A stretch of DNA of 64,000 bases from Sphingobacterium mizutaii (GCF_900187125.1 NZ_LT906468.1:124001-188000), one strand, 5' to 3'; counted from the stretch's first letter, positions 17,297 through 26,390 are shown. The notes: a model not told the origin generated them from the letters alone. Translations and numbers: made by a program.

Positions 17297-19294
17297 ATGC
17301 TAGCTAGGTGCAAAATATTGCCATTCCTTCTGCTTTGCTGCCTGCTTGTTTTCTCTGCAAAAGGAGAACAAGTCAAAAGGCCTTATCAAACAGAAATTGA
17401 CAGCCTAGAAAAACTCATAAAAACCAATATTACGGTCGAAGATAAAGCCTTTAATATCTTTGAACTTTCCTTTTACTATTCCTTTTCAGATTCCGCTGCA
17501 GCCCATAATTATCTAAAACAAGGACTCCTATATAAAAATGAATTTCCTATCGCCCATGGTATGGGGAAAGTTTATGAGGGTTTGTTTTATATGGATTATG
17601 ATCTTCCCAAAGCCATCAGCCTATTTGAAGAAGCAGATGCTGAGCTGGCCAAATTTGATGGCATTAAAGCCAAATGGTTAAGGGCTAAATTATTGAATAA
17701 TCTGGCTTCGGCGTATCAGTGGCAGGACAAGCACATCAGAATGTTGGAAATCTTGGTCAATAAGGCGCTTCCAATGGCCAAAGAAGCCAAAGATGATGTG
17801 ATTACGGGAAACATCCTCTATAAAATTGGACTTAATTTCTGGAATAACCTGCAATATGGAGAGGCCAATAAATACCTGATAGAATCTTTGGAATACCTGA
17901 ATAAGGGAAAATACGACCCATTGACCATGAATGAGGTGTATAAGCTTTTGGTCGTTTCCCTAAATGCCATGGATGACGGTAAGAAGTCGGAAGAGGTCAT
18001 GTCAGGGTATGAAAAATTTATCAAGAAACATAAAGGAGAATTGCCCTTAAGCGACTATCATTTTGTGTATGCGGTATATAACCGATTTAAACAGAACTAT
18101 GATCTATCCCTGTCCCACATGGACAAAGCCATCGAAAATCTCAAGAAAGAAGGGGTAGACAATCCAAGGACTTTGACTAGTTTATATTACCAAAGGGCAT
18201 TGATAAACCTTAATAAAGAGGATTTTCAAGCTGCATTCAGGGATTTGAATGTATATGTAGAAAGAAGGATGGATGTGGGCTATTCTTTCTTTCAGGACAG
18301 TTTGAATATTGCTATCGCTTATGTCAAGATCTATGAAGGGTTAAAGGATTACAAAAAGGCCATGGAGTGGGTAAAAAAGAAGGATATCCTTCAAGATACC
18401 ATGTACAATAGGCGGATCCGGGAGTCAATCATGGATTATGAGGTTAAATATCAAACTCTCGAAAAGGAAAGTGAGATCCTTTCCCTGAAAACAGAAAGGG
18501 AGAAAACCGAAAGTGATATTAAAAATACCCGCATCATCATTGCCTTGGTGGCGATCATCCTTCTGTTGATTGGTTATTTTCTGTTCAAAAACCATCAGAA
18601 AAACAAAAGATTGCTTCAGCAGCAAGAAATCAACAATAACCAAAAGCTCTTAGAGGAAAAACAAAAGCAAAAGCTCATGTCGCTGGATGCCATGTTGCAT
18701 GGAGAAGAAAAAGAAAGGAACAGGCTTTCCAGAGACCTGCACGATGGTCTGGGGAGTGTACTAGCTTCTATTAAATATAAGATCTTGGACAGCCAACTGT
18801 CCAATCCGAATGATAAGGTCGATTCCATTCTCGTTGATATGGACTATGCGATTTCCGAAATGCGTAGGATTTCCCATAACCTTATGCCCGAATCCCTGCG
18901 CCGTTTCGGTCTTGAGATTTCTTTAGGCGACTTATGTAAAAGTCTGCAAAACTCCCAGACTAAGATCGAATTGCAATTGTATGGCCAATTTAATATCCTG
19001 AGCCAAGAGCAACAAACCCATATTTACCGCATCATCCAAGAATTGATCTATAACTCCTTGAAACATTCCGAGGCCAAACACATCTTGGTCCAGTGCAGTG
19101 TCGAAGATAATGTGGTCTTTATTACTGTTGAAGATGATGGCAAGGGTTTCCGGGCTAATCAATTGAAGGATGATCCTAAAGATGGAGTTGGGTTGACCAA
19201 TGTGAAGATCAGGGTAAATTACCTGCACGGTAAATTGGATATCCGCTCCGAAGTAGGAAAAGGAACGAGCATCGATATTGAAATTATGGTATAA
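17297..19294 (+). CDS. TPR-containing sensor histidine kinase (HisKA_3 type)
   Basis: Predicted inner-membrane sensor kinase of the NarL/DegS class. After a signal peptide come roughly 370 residues of helical TPR-like repeats, presumably periplasmic, one membrane helix near 410-430 (IIIALVAIILLLIGYFLF), a coiled coil, the dimerisation box RLSRDLHDGLGSVLASIKY with phospho-acceptor His482, and an HATPase with N-box QELIYNSLKHSEAKH and G-box DDGKGF...GVGLTNVKIR. No response-regulator gene is adjacent in the window, so it is an orphan here. The partner is expected to be a LuxR-type DNA-binding regulator. Confidence 0.9.
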   Translation: MLARCKILPFLLLCCLLVFSAKGEQVKRPYQTEIDSLEKLIKTNITVEDKAFNIFELSFYYSFSDSAAAHNYLKQGLLYKNEFPIAHGMGKVYEGLFYMDYDLPKAISLFEEADAELAKFDGIKAKWLRAKLLNNLASAYQWQDKHIRMLEILVNKALPMAKEAKDDVITGNILYKIGLNFWNNLQYGEANKYLIESLEYLNKGKYDPLTMNEVYKLLVVSLNAMDDGKKSEEVMSGYEKFIKKHKGELPLSDYHFVYAVYNRFKQNYDLSLSHMDKAIENLKKEGVDNPRTLTSLYYQRALINLNKEDFQAAFRDLNVYVERRMDVGYSFFQDSLNIAIAYVKIYEGLKDYKKAMEWVKKKDILQDTMYNRRIRESIMDYEVKYQTLEKESEILSLKTEREKTESDIKNTRIIIALVAIILLLIGYFLFKNHQKNKRLLQQQEINNNQKLLEEKQKQKLMSLDAMLHGEEKERNRLSRDLHDGLGSVLASIKYKILDSQLSNPNDKVDSILVDMDYAISEMRRISHNLMPESLRRFGLEISLGDLCKSLQNSQTKIELQLYGQFNILSQEQQTHIYRIIQELIYNSLKHSEAKHILVQCSVEDNVVFITVEDDGKGFRANQLKDDPKDGVGLTNVKIRVNYLHGKLDIRSEVGKGTSIDIEIMV

Positions 19295-19393
19295 ATAAAA
19301 CGGAAATCCCCTCCCTTGAACGATTTACAAAGCAGAAACCAAAACCTATTTAAGTTGTTTGTATTATATTTGCGATATAAATAATCTATAAAT

Positions 19394-19867
19394 ATGATAC
19401 AGCGTATTCAAACCGTTTGGTTATTGCTTTCAAGCCTAGTTTTATTTGCTCTTTTCATGTTCCCTTTTGTTGGCTACATTGATTTGGTAGGACTTGGAAA
19501 AAACATCTATGTAACTGGCGTATATTCCTCAGCAAACAATGTGACAACTAAAGAAACTGGCTTTTTATTGATGACCATTGCCACCGTAGTCCTGGCTTTG
19601 ATCCCCATCTTTATCATATTCCAATATAAAAACCGGAAACTTCAATTGAACCTGATCCTCGCTCAAGTAGTATTGATCTGTTTATTTGCCATTTGGATGT
19701 TTATTACAGCGAACAATATCCTGGATCTGATCAATCAGCATATTGGAGCGAACAATATCGGTATCGGATTCTTCCTTTTACCGGTTTCTATTCTATGTTT
19801 ATCCTTTGCTATTCGTGGAATCAGAAACGACAATAAATTAATTAAATCAGCCGAGAGGCTTCGTTAA
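19394..19867 (+). CDS. DUF4293 family membrane protein
   Basis: A 157-residue protein with four membrane helices (about 8-26, 54-75, 83-103 and 120-140), matching the Bacteroidota family DUF4293, whose N-terminus typically reads MIQRIQTVWLLL. Function unknown. It is followed 9 bp later by a small secreted-protein gene, and the two share a terminator, so they probably form one transcript. A -7-like TATATTTG lies at 19365-19372, but no -33 element was found. Confidence 0.85.
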   Translation: MIQRIQTVWLLLSSLVLFALFMFPFVGYIDLVGLGKNIYVTGVYSSANNVTTKETGFLLMTIATVVLALIPIFIIFQYKNRKLQLNLILAQVVLICLFAIWMFITANNILDLINQHIGANNIGIGFFLLPVSILCLSFAIRGIRNDNKLIKSAERLR

Positions 19868-19876
19868 TACGAACGT

Positions 19877-20350
19877 ATGAAACAATTTTTATACATTCTT
19901 GGACTTGCTATTGCATTTTTATTGCCTAAAATGTCGCAAGCCCAAGAAGATCCTAATTTAAATGTGGTTGATGATATTCAGTTTGATCTAAAGTCGGTAA
20001 CGGCATCTGGAGATACTTTGGTGGTCGACTTATTTGCCATATCTTACGATAAGAACCCTAGGGAATTCAGATTGAATGTTTTCGCTACGGCATTGATCGA
20101 TGCACAAGAGGAATCACATATGTTGACCTCCGTGCAGATCGATAGAGTGATCGTTCAGCTTTCTGACAGAGAAAATTACCTGAATTATCTTTTACAGCAA
20201 GACAAACCTGTCAATATCAAATTGAAATTGACACCCATGACAGAAGAGATTAAGAACGCGAAAATGGTAAAGATCGTTTTCAATGCCCTCGAAGAGGAAG
20301 GTCAATTCCTCGATGCGTTTATAGACCTTGAACAAGAAAAGGAGCAGTAA
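19877..20350 (+). CDS. Secreted protein of unknown function
   Basis: I do not recognise the family. The 157-residue product has a signal peptide ending at SQAQ, then a single beta-rich domain (VVDDIQFDLKSVTASGDTLV, FRLNVFATALIDAQEES) and an acidic C-terminus (DLEQEKEQ). No cysteines suggest a disulfide-free periplasmic protein. It is coupled to the DUF4293 gene. Its last codons form the 5' arm of the transcription terminator. Confidence 0.7.
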   Translation: MKQFLYILGLAIAFLLPKMSQAQEDPNLNVVDDIQFDLKSVTASGDTLVVDLFAISYDKNPREFRLNVFATALIDAQEESHMLTSVQIDRVIVQLSDRENYLNYLLQQDKPVNIKLKLTPMTEEIKNAKMVKIVFNALEEEGQFLDAFIDLEQEKEQ

Positions 20351-20368
20351 TGCTCCTTTTCTTGTTTA
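20331..20368 (+). terminator. Terminator overlapping the stop codon of the preceding gene
   Basis: Perfect 16-bp stem AACAAGAAAAGGAGCA (20331-20346) with complement 20351-20366; the loop GTAA contains the stop codon at 20348-20350. The hairpin is thus partly coding. Confidence 0.88.
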
Positions 20369-20496
20369 TGGATTGTTGTAATAACCTTTTAATAATGACA
20401 TGGTTGCTAAATCTGTGTTAATAGGTATTTAGACTTATATTTATTTTCTAGAAAAAACTCTTTTTTGCGCTACTTCCAGGCTAACGTGCCATGCCA

Positions 20497-20524
20497 GCTA
20501 AAATAATGGAACCCCTATGGGGTT
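20497..20524 (+). repeat. Solitary copy of the array palindrome
   Basis: GCTAAAATAATGGAACCCCT followed by ATGGGGTT nearly matches the array element GCTAAAATAATTGAACCCCT-AACGGGGTT at 29104 and its repeats, including the left flank. It lies in a 282-bp gap that otherwise shows no gene. Confidence 0.75.
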
Positions 20525-20632
20525 ATATCACCAAAATTAAAAATATATTTTTTTGCCTTCCACTTTGCTGTCATCATCTTCCGATAAATTTAGTCCAAAT
20601 TTTTACTACTCGGTTTGACTTATTGGATAAAC

Positions 20633-21262
20633 CTATCCTTCTTCTCTTTCCAGTCTTTCCAATTCCTCGTAATTCTTCTCCAGCTTTTTGACCAACCTGA
20701 TATAGATTAGCTTATAGATCCATTTTACCAAGGATATCATCGCCCAGCCTATCACAAAAATTATAAAGCCTAGAAGACTAATAAATAGGATATTATGACC
20801 TATGGATTTATGGAATACATCTTCCTCCCAAATAAGGCTCATGGCAGTTATTCCCAAAGCGATCATGATCAGGTAAATATTGAACCGGATATAATGGGCA
20901 ACAGTTTTTCTGGTCACCAAAATATTGGATAGGAGTTCCTTGGTATTATTGGTGTTCTTTATTTTTCTATAGGAATTGAAAAAGGCATAGATAAAATAGA
21001 GAATGATGATATAGGAAGCTACATCAATAAAATTGGTGAGCAGTTCCAATGCATAAGGTAATTTTTCGGGATCCGTATCAAAAAGAAATACGAACACATT
21101 TAATATGATGCCAAGGAATAATTCGATGATGCTGATAATAAAAATCCATTTCACAAGGGAGGATGAACTCTTATGCAACATATTGCGGATTTCTTCCTTG
21201 TTTACCTTAGGAAATCCCTGGTCCTTTTGCCAATGTTGTTTTAGAAAATCTAGTTCATCCAT
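20633..21262 (-). CDS. Membrane protein of unknown function, probable partner of the ECF sigma factor
   Basis: A 209-residue protein with a short cytosolic N-terminus (DELDFLKQHWQKDQ) and four predicted membrane helices (about 37-60, 78-98, 123-142 and 155-178), ending in a charged helix rich in Glu, Lys and Arg. Its start codon shares one base with the sigma-factor stop (TAATG-type junction), so translation is coupled. The position is where anti-sigma factors are normally encoded, and the length and N-terminus fit proteins found there in related genomes, but no zinc or named anti-sigma motif is visible. Confidence 0.7.
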   Translation of the reverse strand: MDELDFLKQHWQKDQGFPKVNKEEIRNMLHKSSSSLVKWIFIISIIELFLGIILNVFVFLFDTDPEKLPYALELLTNFIDVASYIIILYFIYAFFNSYRKIKNTNNTKELLSNILVTRKTVAHYIRFNIYLIMIALGITAMSLIWEEDVFHKSIGHNILFISLLGFIIFVIGWAMISLVKWIYKLIYIRLVKKLEKNYEELERLEREEG

Positions 21263-21768
21263 TAAACCACTCCTTTCTTTGTTAGCATTTCTTTCAGTTT
21301 GTTCTTGATTCTATTCATTTTGACTCGGGCATTTACTTCGCTAATCCCCAAAGTCTCAGCGATCTCGGTATAGTCCTTGTCTTCGAGGTACATATAAACC
21401 AAAGCTTTGTCGATATCATTCAATTGGCGTACGGCATCATATAGGTGTTTTAGTTGGTCTTCAGTCTCTGAATTGTATTCCTCATAGCGGATGTTGGCTA
21501 GGGATTGATCCCAATCAACGGTCGCTATTTTTGTCTTTTTGCCTCGGTATAATGATATTGCTGTATTCAAGGAAACTCTATATGCCCAAGTTGAAAACTT
21601 TGACTCGCCCTTGAACTTTGGATAGGATTTCCATAACTGAATAACCATCTCTTGGAACAAGTCCTGGTGAGATGCAAGATCTGTTGTATACAGCTTGCAG
21701 ATCTTATGTAGGATATTTTGATTATCCTCCAAAAGATTTACAAATTCTTGCTCTAGGTTCTCAGTCAT
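21262..21768 (-). CDS. ECF-type RNA polymerase sigma factor
   Basis: A 168-residue sigma-70 family protein with region 2 (DLFQEMVIQLWKSYPKFKG then FSTWAYRVSLNTAISLYR) and region 4 (IDKALVYMYLEDKDYTEIAE and a helix-turn-helix around LGISEVNARVKMNRIKNKL). There is no region 1.1 or 3, as expected for ECF sigmas. It is the first gene of a two-gene unit with the membrane protein. It is divergent from radA, with 69 bp between starts. Target genes are unknown. Confidence 0.92.
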   Translation of the reverse strand: MTENLEQEFVNLLEDNQNILHKICKLYTTDLASHQDLFQEMVIQLWKSYPKFKGESKFSTWAYRVSLNTAISLYRGKKTKIATVDWDQSLANIRYEEYNSETEDQLKHLYDAVRQLNDIDKALVYMYLEDKDYTEIAETLGISEVNARVKMNRIKNKLKEMLTKKGVV

Positions 21769-21837
21769 TTATTGGTATTTGTCGACAATAGTAAGGTATT
21801 GTTACAACATGTAGATACATTTTTTTAAATTCGCTCA

Positions 21838-23226
21838 ATGGCAAAAACAAAATCAGCATATTTCTGTCAATCATGTGGATATGAATCTCCAAAGTGGTTG
21901 GGGCAATGTCCTTCTTGTAAACAATGGAATACCTTTGTTGAAGAAGTGGTGGAAAAGGCTTCTAGCCGCGTGCCTGAATGGCGTAGCACGAGCGCTGGCC
22001 CAAGCATACAGAAAAGAACTAACAAAGCTGCGGTCATCCATGAGATCGTGTACTCCGAAGAGCAACGGATCTTATCTCCGGATAAGGAGTTCAACCGCGT
22101 ATTAGGGGGTGGGATTGTTCCGGGCTCCTTGGTTTTGATCGGTGGTGAACCAGGTATTGGAAAATCTACCCTGATGTTGCAACTGGCGTTATCTATTCCC
22201 AAGGTGAAAACCCTTTATATTTCGGGTGAGGAAAGTGAACAGCAGATCAAGATGCGAGCGGAAAGATTGTCCCAGAACTCCAATGCGAATTGCTATATCC
22301 TTACGGAGACCTCCATGCAGAACATCTTCAAGCAGATTGATCAAGTAGAACCCAATGTGGTGGTCATCGACTCCATACAGACCTTACATTCTGCTCAGAT
22401 AGAATCGGCTCCCGGTTCGGTCTCTCAAGTGCGGGAATGTACGGCTGAGTTGCTACGGTTTGCCAAAGAGACTAATACACCGGTCTTTATTGTAGGGCAT
22501 ATTACCAAAGATGGTTCCATTGCGGGACCAAAGGTATTGGAACATATGGTGGATACCGTTTTGCAATTTGAAGGCGATAGAAACCACGTTTATCGCATAC
22601 TTAGAGCGGTTAAAAATAGATTTGGATCTTCTTCTGAACTCGGTATCTATGAAATGCAGGGGTCCGGTTTAAGGGAAGTTTCCAACCCATCGGAAATCAT
22701 GCTTTCGCAAAGGGAGGAGCAGGTCAGTGGAATTGCCGTAGCAGCCATGTTAGAGGGCATGAGGCCATTGATGATCGAGGTGCAGGCCTTGGTGTCCAAC
22801 TCCGCATATGGAACGCCGCAGAGGAGCTCTACGGGTTTTGATACGAAAAGGTTGAACATGCTCTTGGCTGTCCTTGAAAAACGCTTTGGATTTCGCTTAA
22901 GCGCGCAGGATGTATTCCTCAATATTGCTGGCGGACTAAGGGTGGAAGATCCCGCTATTGATTTGGCCGTTATTGCAGCGCTTATTTCATCTCAACAGGA
23001 TATCGCTCTGCCTTCCAATATCACCTTTGCTGGTGAAGTAGGTCTATCAGGCGAAATCAGGGCCGTAAATCGTATCGAACAGCGAATCCAAGAAGCTGAA
23101 AAATTAGGATTTGAACAGATCTTTATTTCAAAATATAATACCAAAGGATTGGATGTGAAAAGATATCAGATCTTGGTCCGGCCAGTGGCTACCTTAGAAG
23201 ATGTCTTCAGGATATTATTTGGTTAA
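21838..23226 (+). CDS. radA: DNA repair protein RadA
   Basis: RecA-related helicase-like ATPase in recombination intermediate processing. It has an N-terminal C4 zinc finger (Cys10, Cys13, Cys24, Cys27), Walker A GGEPGIGKST, the RadA signature KNRFGSSSELGIYEM, and a C-terminal Lon-like domain with DLAVIAALISS. The 462 residues are full length. It ends 14 bp before a terminator shared with the convergent thioredoxin gene. Confidence 0.97.
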   Translation: MAKTKSAYFCQSCGYESPKWLGQCPSCKQWNTFVEEVVEKASSRVPEWRSTSAGPSIQKRTNKAAVIHEIVYSEEQRILSPDKEFNRVLGGGIVPGSLVLIGGEPGIGKSTLMLQLALSIPKVKTLYISGEESEQQIKMRAERLSQNSNANCYILTETSMQNIFKQIDQVEPNVVVIDSIQTLHSAQIESAPGSVSQVRECTAELLRFAKETNTPVFIVGHITKDGSIAGPKVLEHMVDTVLQFEGDRNHVYRILRAVKNRFGSSSELGIYEMQGSGLREVSNPSEIMLSQREEQVSGIAVAAMLEGMRPLMIEVQALVSNSAYGTPQRSSTGFDTKRLNMLLAVLEKRFGFRLSAQDVFLNIAGGLRVEDPAIDLAVIAALISSQQDIALPSNITFAGEVGLSGEIRAVNRIEQRIQEAEKLGFEQIFISKYNTKGLDVKRYQILVRPVATLEDVFRILFG

Positions 23227-23240
23227 GAATAGGCCTAAAC

Positions 23241-23273
23241 AAAAAACTCCGAGAAATTCTCTCGGAGTTTTTT
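23241..23273. terminator. Bidirectional terminator between radA and the thioredoxin-family gene
   Basis: 14-bp arms AAAAAACTCCGAGA (23241-23254) and complement (23260-23273), loop AATTC, T-runs on both strands. Confidence 0.92.
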
Positions 23274-23287
23274 AATGATCTTTTTGC

Positions 23288-24415
23288 TTATTTGATTACT
23301 TCAGCTAGTTTAGCTTCTAAAGCTTCACCGCGAAGGTTAACTGCAATAATCTTACCTTCAGGATCTAATAGGAAATTCTGAGGAATACCTTCAATACCAT
23401 AAAGTTCTACTACTGGTGAATGCCAGAACTTAAGGTCAGACACTTGGGTCCATCCAGAAAGATTGTCTGCTTTAATAGCCTCTAACCAATCTGTTTTACC
23501 ATTCTCACGGTCTAAGGAAACACCATATACCGTAAAGTTCTTGTCTTTGAATTTATTGAAGGCTGCTACCACATTCGGGTTTTCATGACGACATGGTCCA
23601 CACCAGCTCGCCCAGAAGTCAATCAATACGTATTTACCACGTAATGAAGACAAAGCAACCACTTTACCTGTTGTATCAGGCAATGCGATTTCTGGCGCTA
23701 CGGAACCGATAGCAACTTTTTGTAGTTTCTCGATCTTTGCTGCCAATGCTTTTCCACGGGTAGAGTTTTTCAATGCCGCAGAAAGCTTTTCATAAGCAGG
23801 GCCTACCACATTATTAACCGTTTGGGCACTTACCATCTCGTCCAACAATCCTAAAGTCACATAACTGTTTGGATTGTCCTTGATGAATTGCTCATTGAGT
23901 TGAGTCTGTTGCTTGAATAATCCTTCAGCCTTCCCTTGCAACGTTTTCAGGAATTCTTCATCCTGTTGTTGGTCTGGACTTGCTGCTTGATATTCCTTGT
24001 TTAAAGTCTCAAATTGATCGGTTACAGCTTTAATTGCTGCTTTGTATTTGCTAAAATCAGTATTGATCTCATTTCCTGAGATTTCAGCATTTGCCATATT
24101 ATCACCGGTAACCTTGATTACACCTTTAGAAAGGTAAAGCATGGTCATATCTGGAGTTTCAATCTGGTTCAATGGTTTGCCATCAGCAGATAAAATGATC
24201 TGTGCTTGCGTAGGTTCTGAAACAATTCCGTTATAGGTAAACTGTCCTTTATCAACATTAGCAGAATCAATATGGCGTTGTCCGCCATCTACATACATCA
24301 AATACACTTTCGCTGGCGCATTCACATTCTTTATATTTCCTTTGATGGAAAAGTCCTCTTGGGCAAAAAGCAAAGTAGGGACTGCTGCCAGTACAGCTAA
24401 CATTGTTTTTTTCAT
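23288..24415 (-). CDS. TlpA-like thiol-disulfide protein with N-terminal DUF4369-like domain
   Basis: Predicted periplasmic thioredoxin-fold protein of the AhpC/TSA-TlpA group. The start at 24415 gives signal peptide MKKTMLAVLAAVPTLLFAQ; the frame continues 17 codons further up but without a signal. An N-terminal beta domain (SIKGNIKNVNAPAKVYLMYV) is DUF4369-like, then a helical spacer, then thioredoxin with WCGPC at 271-275 and the cis-Pro loop GIPQNFLLDPEG. Such proteins reduce periplasmic disulfides or haem-ligand thiols in Bacteroidota. The partner DsbD parts are 35 kb away in this window. Confidence 0.88.
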   Translation of the reverse strand: MKKTMLAVLAAVPTLLFAQEDFSIKGNIKNVNAPAKVYLMYVDGGQRHIDSANVDKGQFTYNGIVSEPTQAQIILSADGKPLNQIETPDMTMLYLSKGVIKVTGDNMANAEISGNEINTDFSKYKAAIKAVTDQFETLNKEYQAASPDQQQDEEFLKTLQGKAEGLFKQQTQLNEQFIKDNPNSYVTLGLLDEMVSAQTVNNVVGPAYEKLSAALKNSTRGKALAAKIEKLQKVAIGSVAPEIALPDTTGKVVALSSLRGKYVLIDFWASWCGPCRHENPNVVAAFNKFKDKNFTVYGVSLDRENGKTDWLEAIKADNLSGWTQVSDLKFWHSPVVELYGIEGIPQNFLLDPEGKIIAVNLRGEALEAKLAEVIK

Positions 24416-24459
24416 ATCTATTGTTTTACGTTTTTTACTATAGTACATTAATCGTTCCA

Positions 24460-25287
24460 TTACCATCTTCCGCTGGCACCACCACCGCCGAAGCCACCGC
24501 CTCCGAAACCTCCGAAGCCGCCGCCTCCACCGCCGCCGAAGCCGCCACCAAATCCTCCGCCATCATTGTCACCGCCACCACGGCCCAATGAGTTCAATAA
24601 TGTCCACCAGAACAAGTCCGATGATCCACGTCCACCCATTACCTTACCACCGCCATTTTTGCCGCCACCTCCAGATTTGGAGATAATGGAAATTAAAATG
24701 ATGATACCAATCACAATGAATATGACAGGTATTCCGCCGCCTCCTTCTGTCGAATAGCCATCCTTAGGGTCGGCTTTATACTCTCCTTTGGAATAGGATA
24801 TCAATGCGCTAGTTCCATCATCGATCCCTTTAAAATAATCTCCTTGACGGAAAGCGGGTTTTACCTCGTTTTCAATGATGCGGTAAGCAATAACATCTGG
24901 AACCGCTCCTTCTAAACCATAACCGGTACGGATCGTGACTGCACGGTCTCCAAGGGCTACCAGGAACAAAATGCCATTATCGAATTTCTTGTTTCCCACA
25001 CCCCACTGCTTGGCTAGACGATCGCCATAATCGGCAATGTCATAGTCGCCAGTGCTATTCATGACCACGACCGCAATTTGAATACTGGTTGAATCCTCAA
25101 AGGCCAATAACTTACGTTCAAGTTCTTGCTTTTGGCTGGAATTCAGGGTGTTGGTATAATCAGTTACTAAATCCTTCGCCACAGGCGGAAAATCCTGAGC
25201 AAAGGCTTGTAAATGAAATATTAAGCCTATAAAAAAGCTGAATAATATACGGGTTGAAAATTTCACAATTTGTGATGTTTTCTGCAT
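24460..25287 (-). CDS. TPM domain protein with glycine-rich tail (YgcG-like)
   Basis: Exported membrane protein: signal peptide to about residue 31 (HLQAFAQ), a TPM domain (about 35-165) with the acidic metal-binding style GYGLEGAVPD, one membrane helix (IPVIFIVIGIIILISII), then a glycine-rich tail ending GASGRW. The start at 25287 leaves a 4-bp gap to the upstream gene; the frame extends to 25317. With the next TPM gene and lemA it forms the conserved LemA-TPM set, thought to act in envelope homeostasis. Confidence 0.87.
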   Translation of the reverse strand: MQKTSQIVKFSTRILFSFFIGLIFHLQAFAQDFPPVAKDLVTDYTNTLNSSQKQELERKLLAFEDSTSIQIAVVVMNSTGDYDIADYGDRLAKQWGVGNKKFDNGILFLVALGDRAVTIRTGYGLEGAVPDVIAYRIIENEVKPAFRQGDYFKGIDDGTSALISYSKGEYKADPKDGYSTEGGGGIPVIFIVIGIIILISIISKSGGGGKNGGGKVMGGRGSSDLFWWTLLNSLGRGGGDNDGGGFGGGFGGGGGGGFGGFGGGGFGGGGASGRW

Positions 25288-25291
25288 AAAA

Positions 25292-25726
25292 TTAAGATTT
25301 ACCGAAATAAATATCATTCGGAAGTTCGTTCACATCATCCGATCTCCTCGGGAAATATCTGCCCAATTGTTCACCGGCTTTTTCAATTCCAGCAATCAAT
25401 CCACTAACATAATCTCCCTTTCTAAAAGAACCCAACATCAGATCTTTGGTCGATTCCCAAAAGTCCTCTGGAACTTTGCTGTCAATCCCAGCATCGCCAA
25501 TAATGGCAAATTGATGGTCATCTGTCGCCAGGTATATCAATACCCCATTGCGCAATGCCGTCTGATGCATCTTGAGTTTCTCAAAATAATCTTTTGCCAG
25601 ATCAATCGCTTCCTTATCATGAACCCTGCGTTCTACTACCAAACGGATCTCCCCGGATGTCAGGTTCTCCGCTAGGCTGATGGCATGCTCAATTTTCTCT
25701 TGTTCTTCTTGATTGAATATCTCCAT
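25292..25726 (-). CDS. TPM domain protein without signal peptide
   Basis: A 144-residue stand-alone TPM domain. It starts directly with EEQEKIEHAISLAENLTSGEIRLVVERR and keeps the IIGDAGIDSKVPEDFW loop. There is no signal peptide or membrane helix, so it is probably cytosolic or surface-associated from inside. It lies between the membrane-bound TPM gene (4 bp downstream) and lemA (85 bp upstream), all on one strand. Confidence 0.85.
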   Translation of the reverse strand: MEIFNQEEQEKIEHAISLAENLTSGEIRLVVERRVHDKEAIDLAKDYFEKLKMHQTALRNGVLIYLATDDHQFAIIGDAGIDSKVPEDFWESTKDLMLGSFRKGDYVSGLIAGIEKAGEQLGRYFPRRSDDVNELPNDIYFGKS

Positions 25727-25742
25727 GGGGTCTAAAAATAGA

Positions 25743-25783
25743 AAAGATGAATGCAGAAGTGAAAGCCCCCAACATTCATCTTT
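25743..25783 (-). terminator. Hairpin between lemA and the first TPM gene
   Basis: AAAGATGAATG (25743-25753) pairs with CATTCATCTTT (25773-25783); the minus-strand 3' side is T-rich. It could be a partial terminator or a processing hairpin inside the operon. Confidence 0.5.
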
Positions 25784-25811
25784 ACGTTATGTCAACAACA
25801 ATAAAAATTCA

Positions 25812-26390
25812 TTAAAACTGAACTGTAGGCGCTTTGTCAGATCCTTCAGTAGCTTTAAAAGTTCCTTTTGCCTTGAATCCGAAGATTCCTGCCATAATGT
25901 TGTTCGGGAAGCTACGAACAGTGGTATTATAATCCTGAACCGCTTCGTTGAAGGCTCTACGCTCTACTGAAATACGGTTTTCGGTACCTTCCAACTGGGC
26001 CTGTAACTCCTGGAAATTCGAATTCGCTTTTAAGTCTGGATAGGCTTCTACACTCACCAATAATCGTCCGATGGCTTGTGAAAGTCCATCTTGGTTTTGT
26101 TGGAAATTAGCGATCGCTTCCTCGCTCAAATTGTTTGGGTCTACTTGTACTGAAGTCGCCTTTGCACGAGCTTCTGTTACGGCAGTCAATGTACCTTGTT
26201 CATGCTGTGCAGCTCCTTTTACAGTGTTTACTAAGTTAGGGATCAAGTCCGCTCTACGTTGGTAGGCGTTTTCAACTTGTGCCCATTTTCCTTTTACATT
26301 TTCGTCCTTGGATACCATGGTGTTATACCCACAAGAACTGAAAGAAAGAGCAGTTAATAAACCTACAAATACGATTAATAATCTTTTCAT
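25812..26390 (-). CDS. lemA: LemA family lipoprotein
   Basis: A 192-residue LemA protein with lipobox FSSC (Cys20) in place of the usual uncleaved anchor. Family hallmarks are the helical bundle NVKGKWAQVENAYQRRADLI, LVNTVKG, EAYPDLKANSNFQELQ, and RRAFNEAVQDYNTTVRSFPN. It is the first gene of the LemA-TPM-TPM unit. Its role is poorly known; the set is repeatedly found together and is associated with the cell envelope. Confidence 0.93.
   Translation of the reverse strand: MKRLLIVFVGLLTALSFSSCGYNTMVSKDENVKGKWAQVENAYQRRADLIPNLVNTVKGAAQHEQGTLTAVTEARAKATSVQVDPNNLSEEAIANFQQNQDGLSQAIGRLLVSVEAYPDLKANSNFQELQAQLEGTENRISVERRAFNEAVQDYNTTVRSFPNNIMAGIFGFKAKGTFKATEGSDKAPTVQF

Noticed and set aside
24460-24760. 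Opposite-strand frames over the glycine-rich tail
   Set aside because: They are low-complexity Pro/Thr/Ala-rich shadows of the Gly-rich coding strand.
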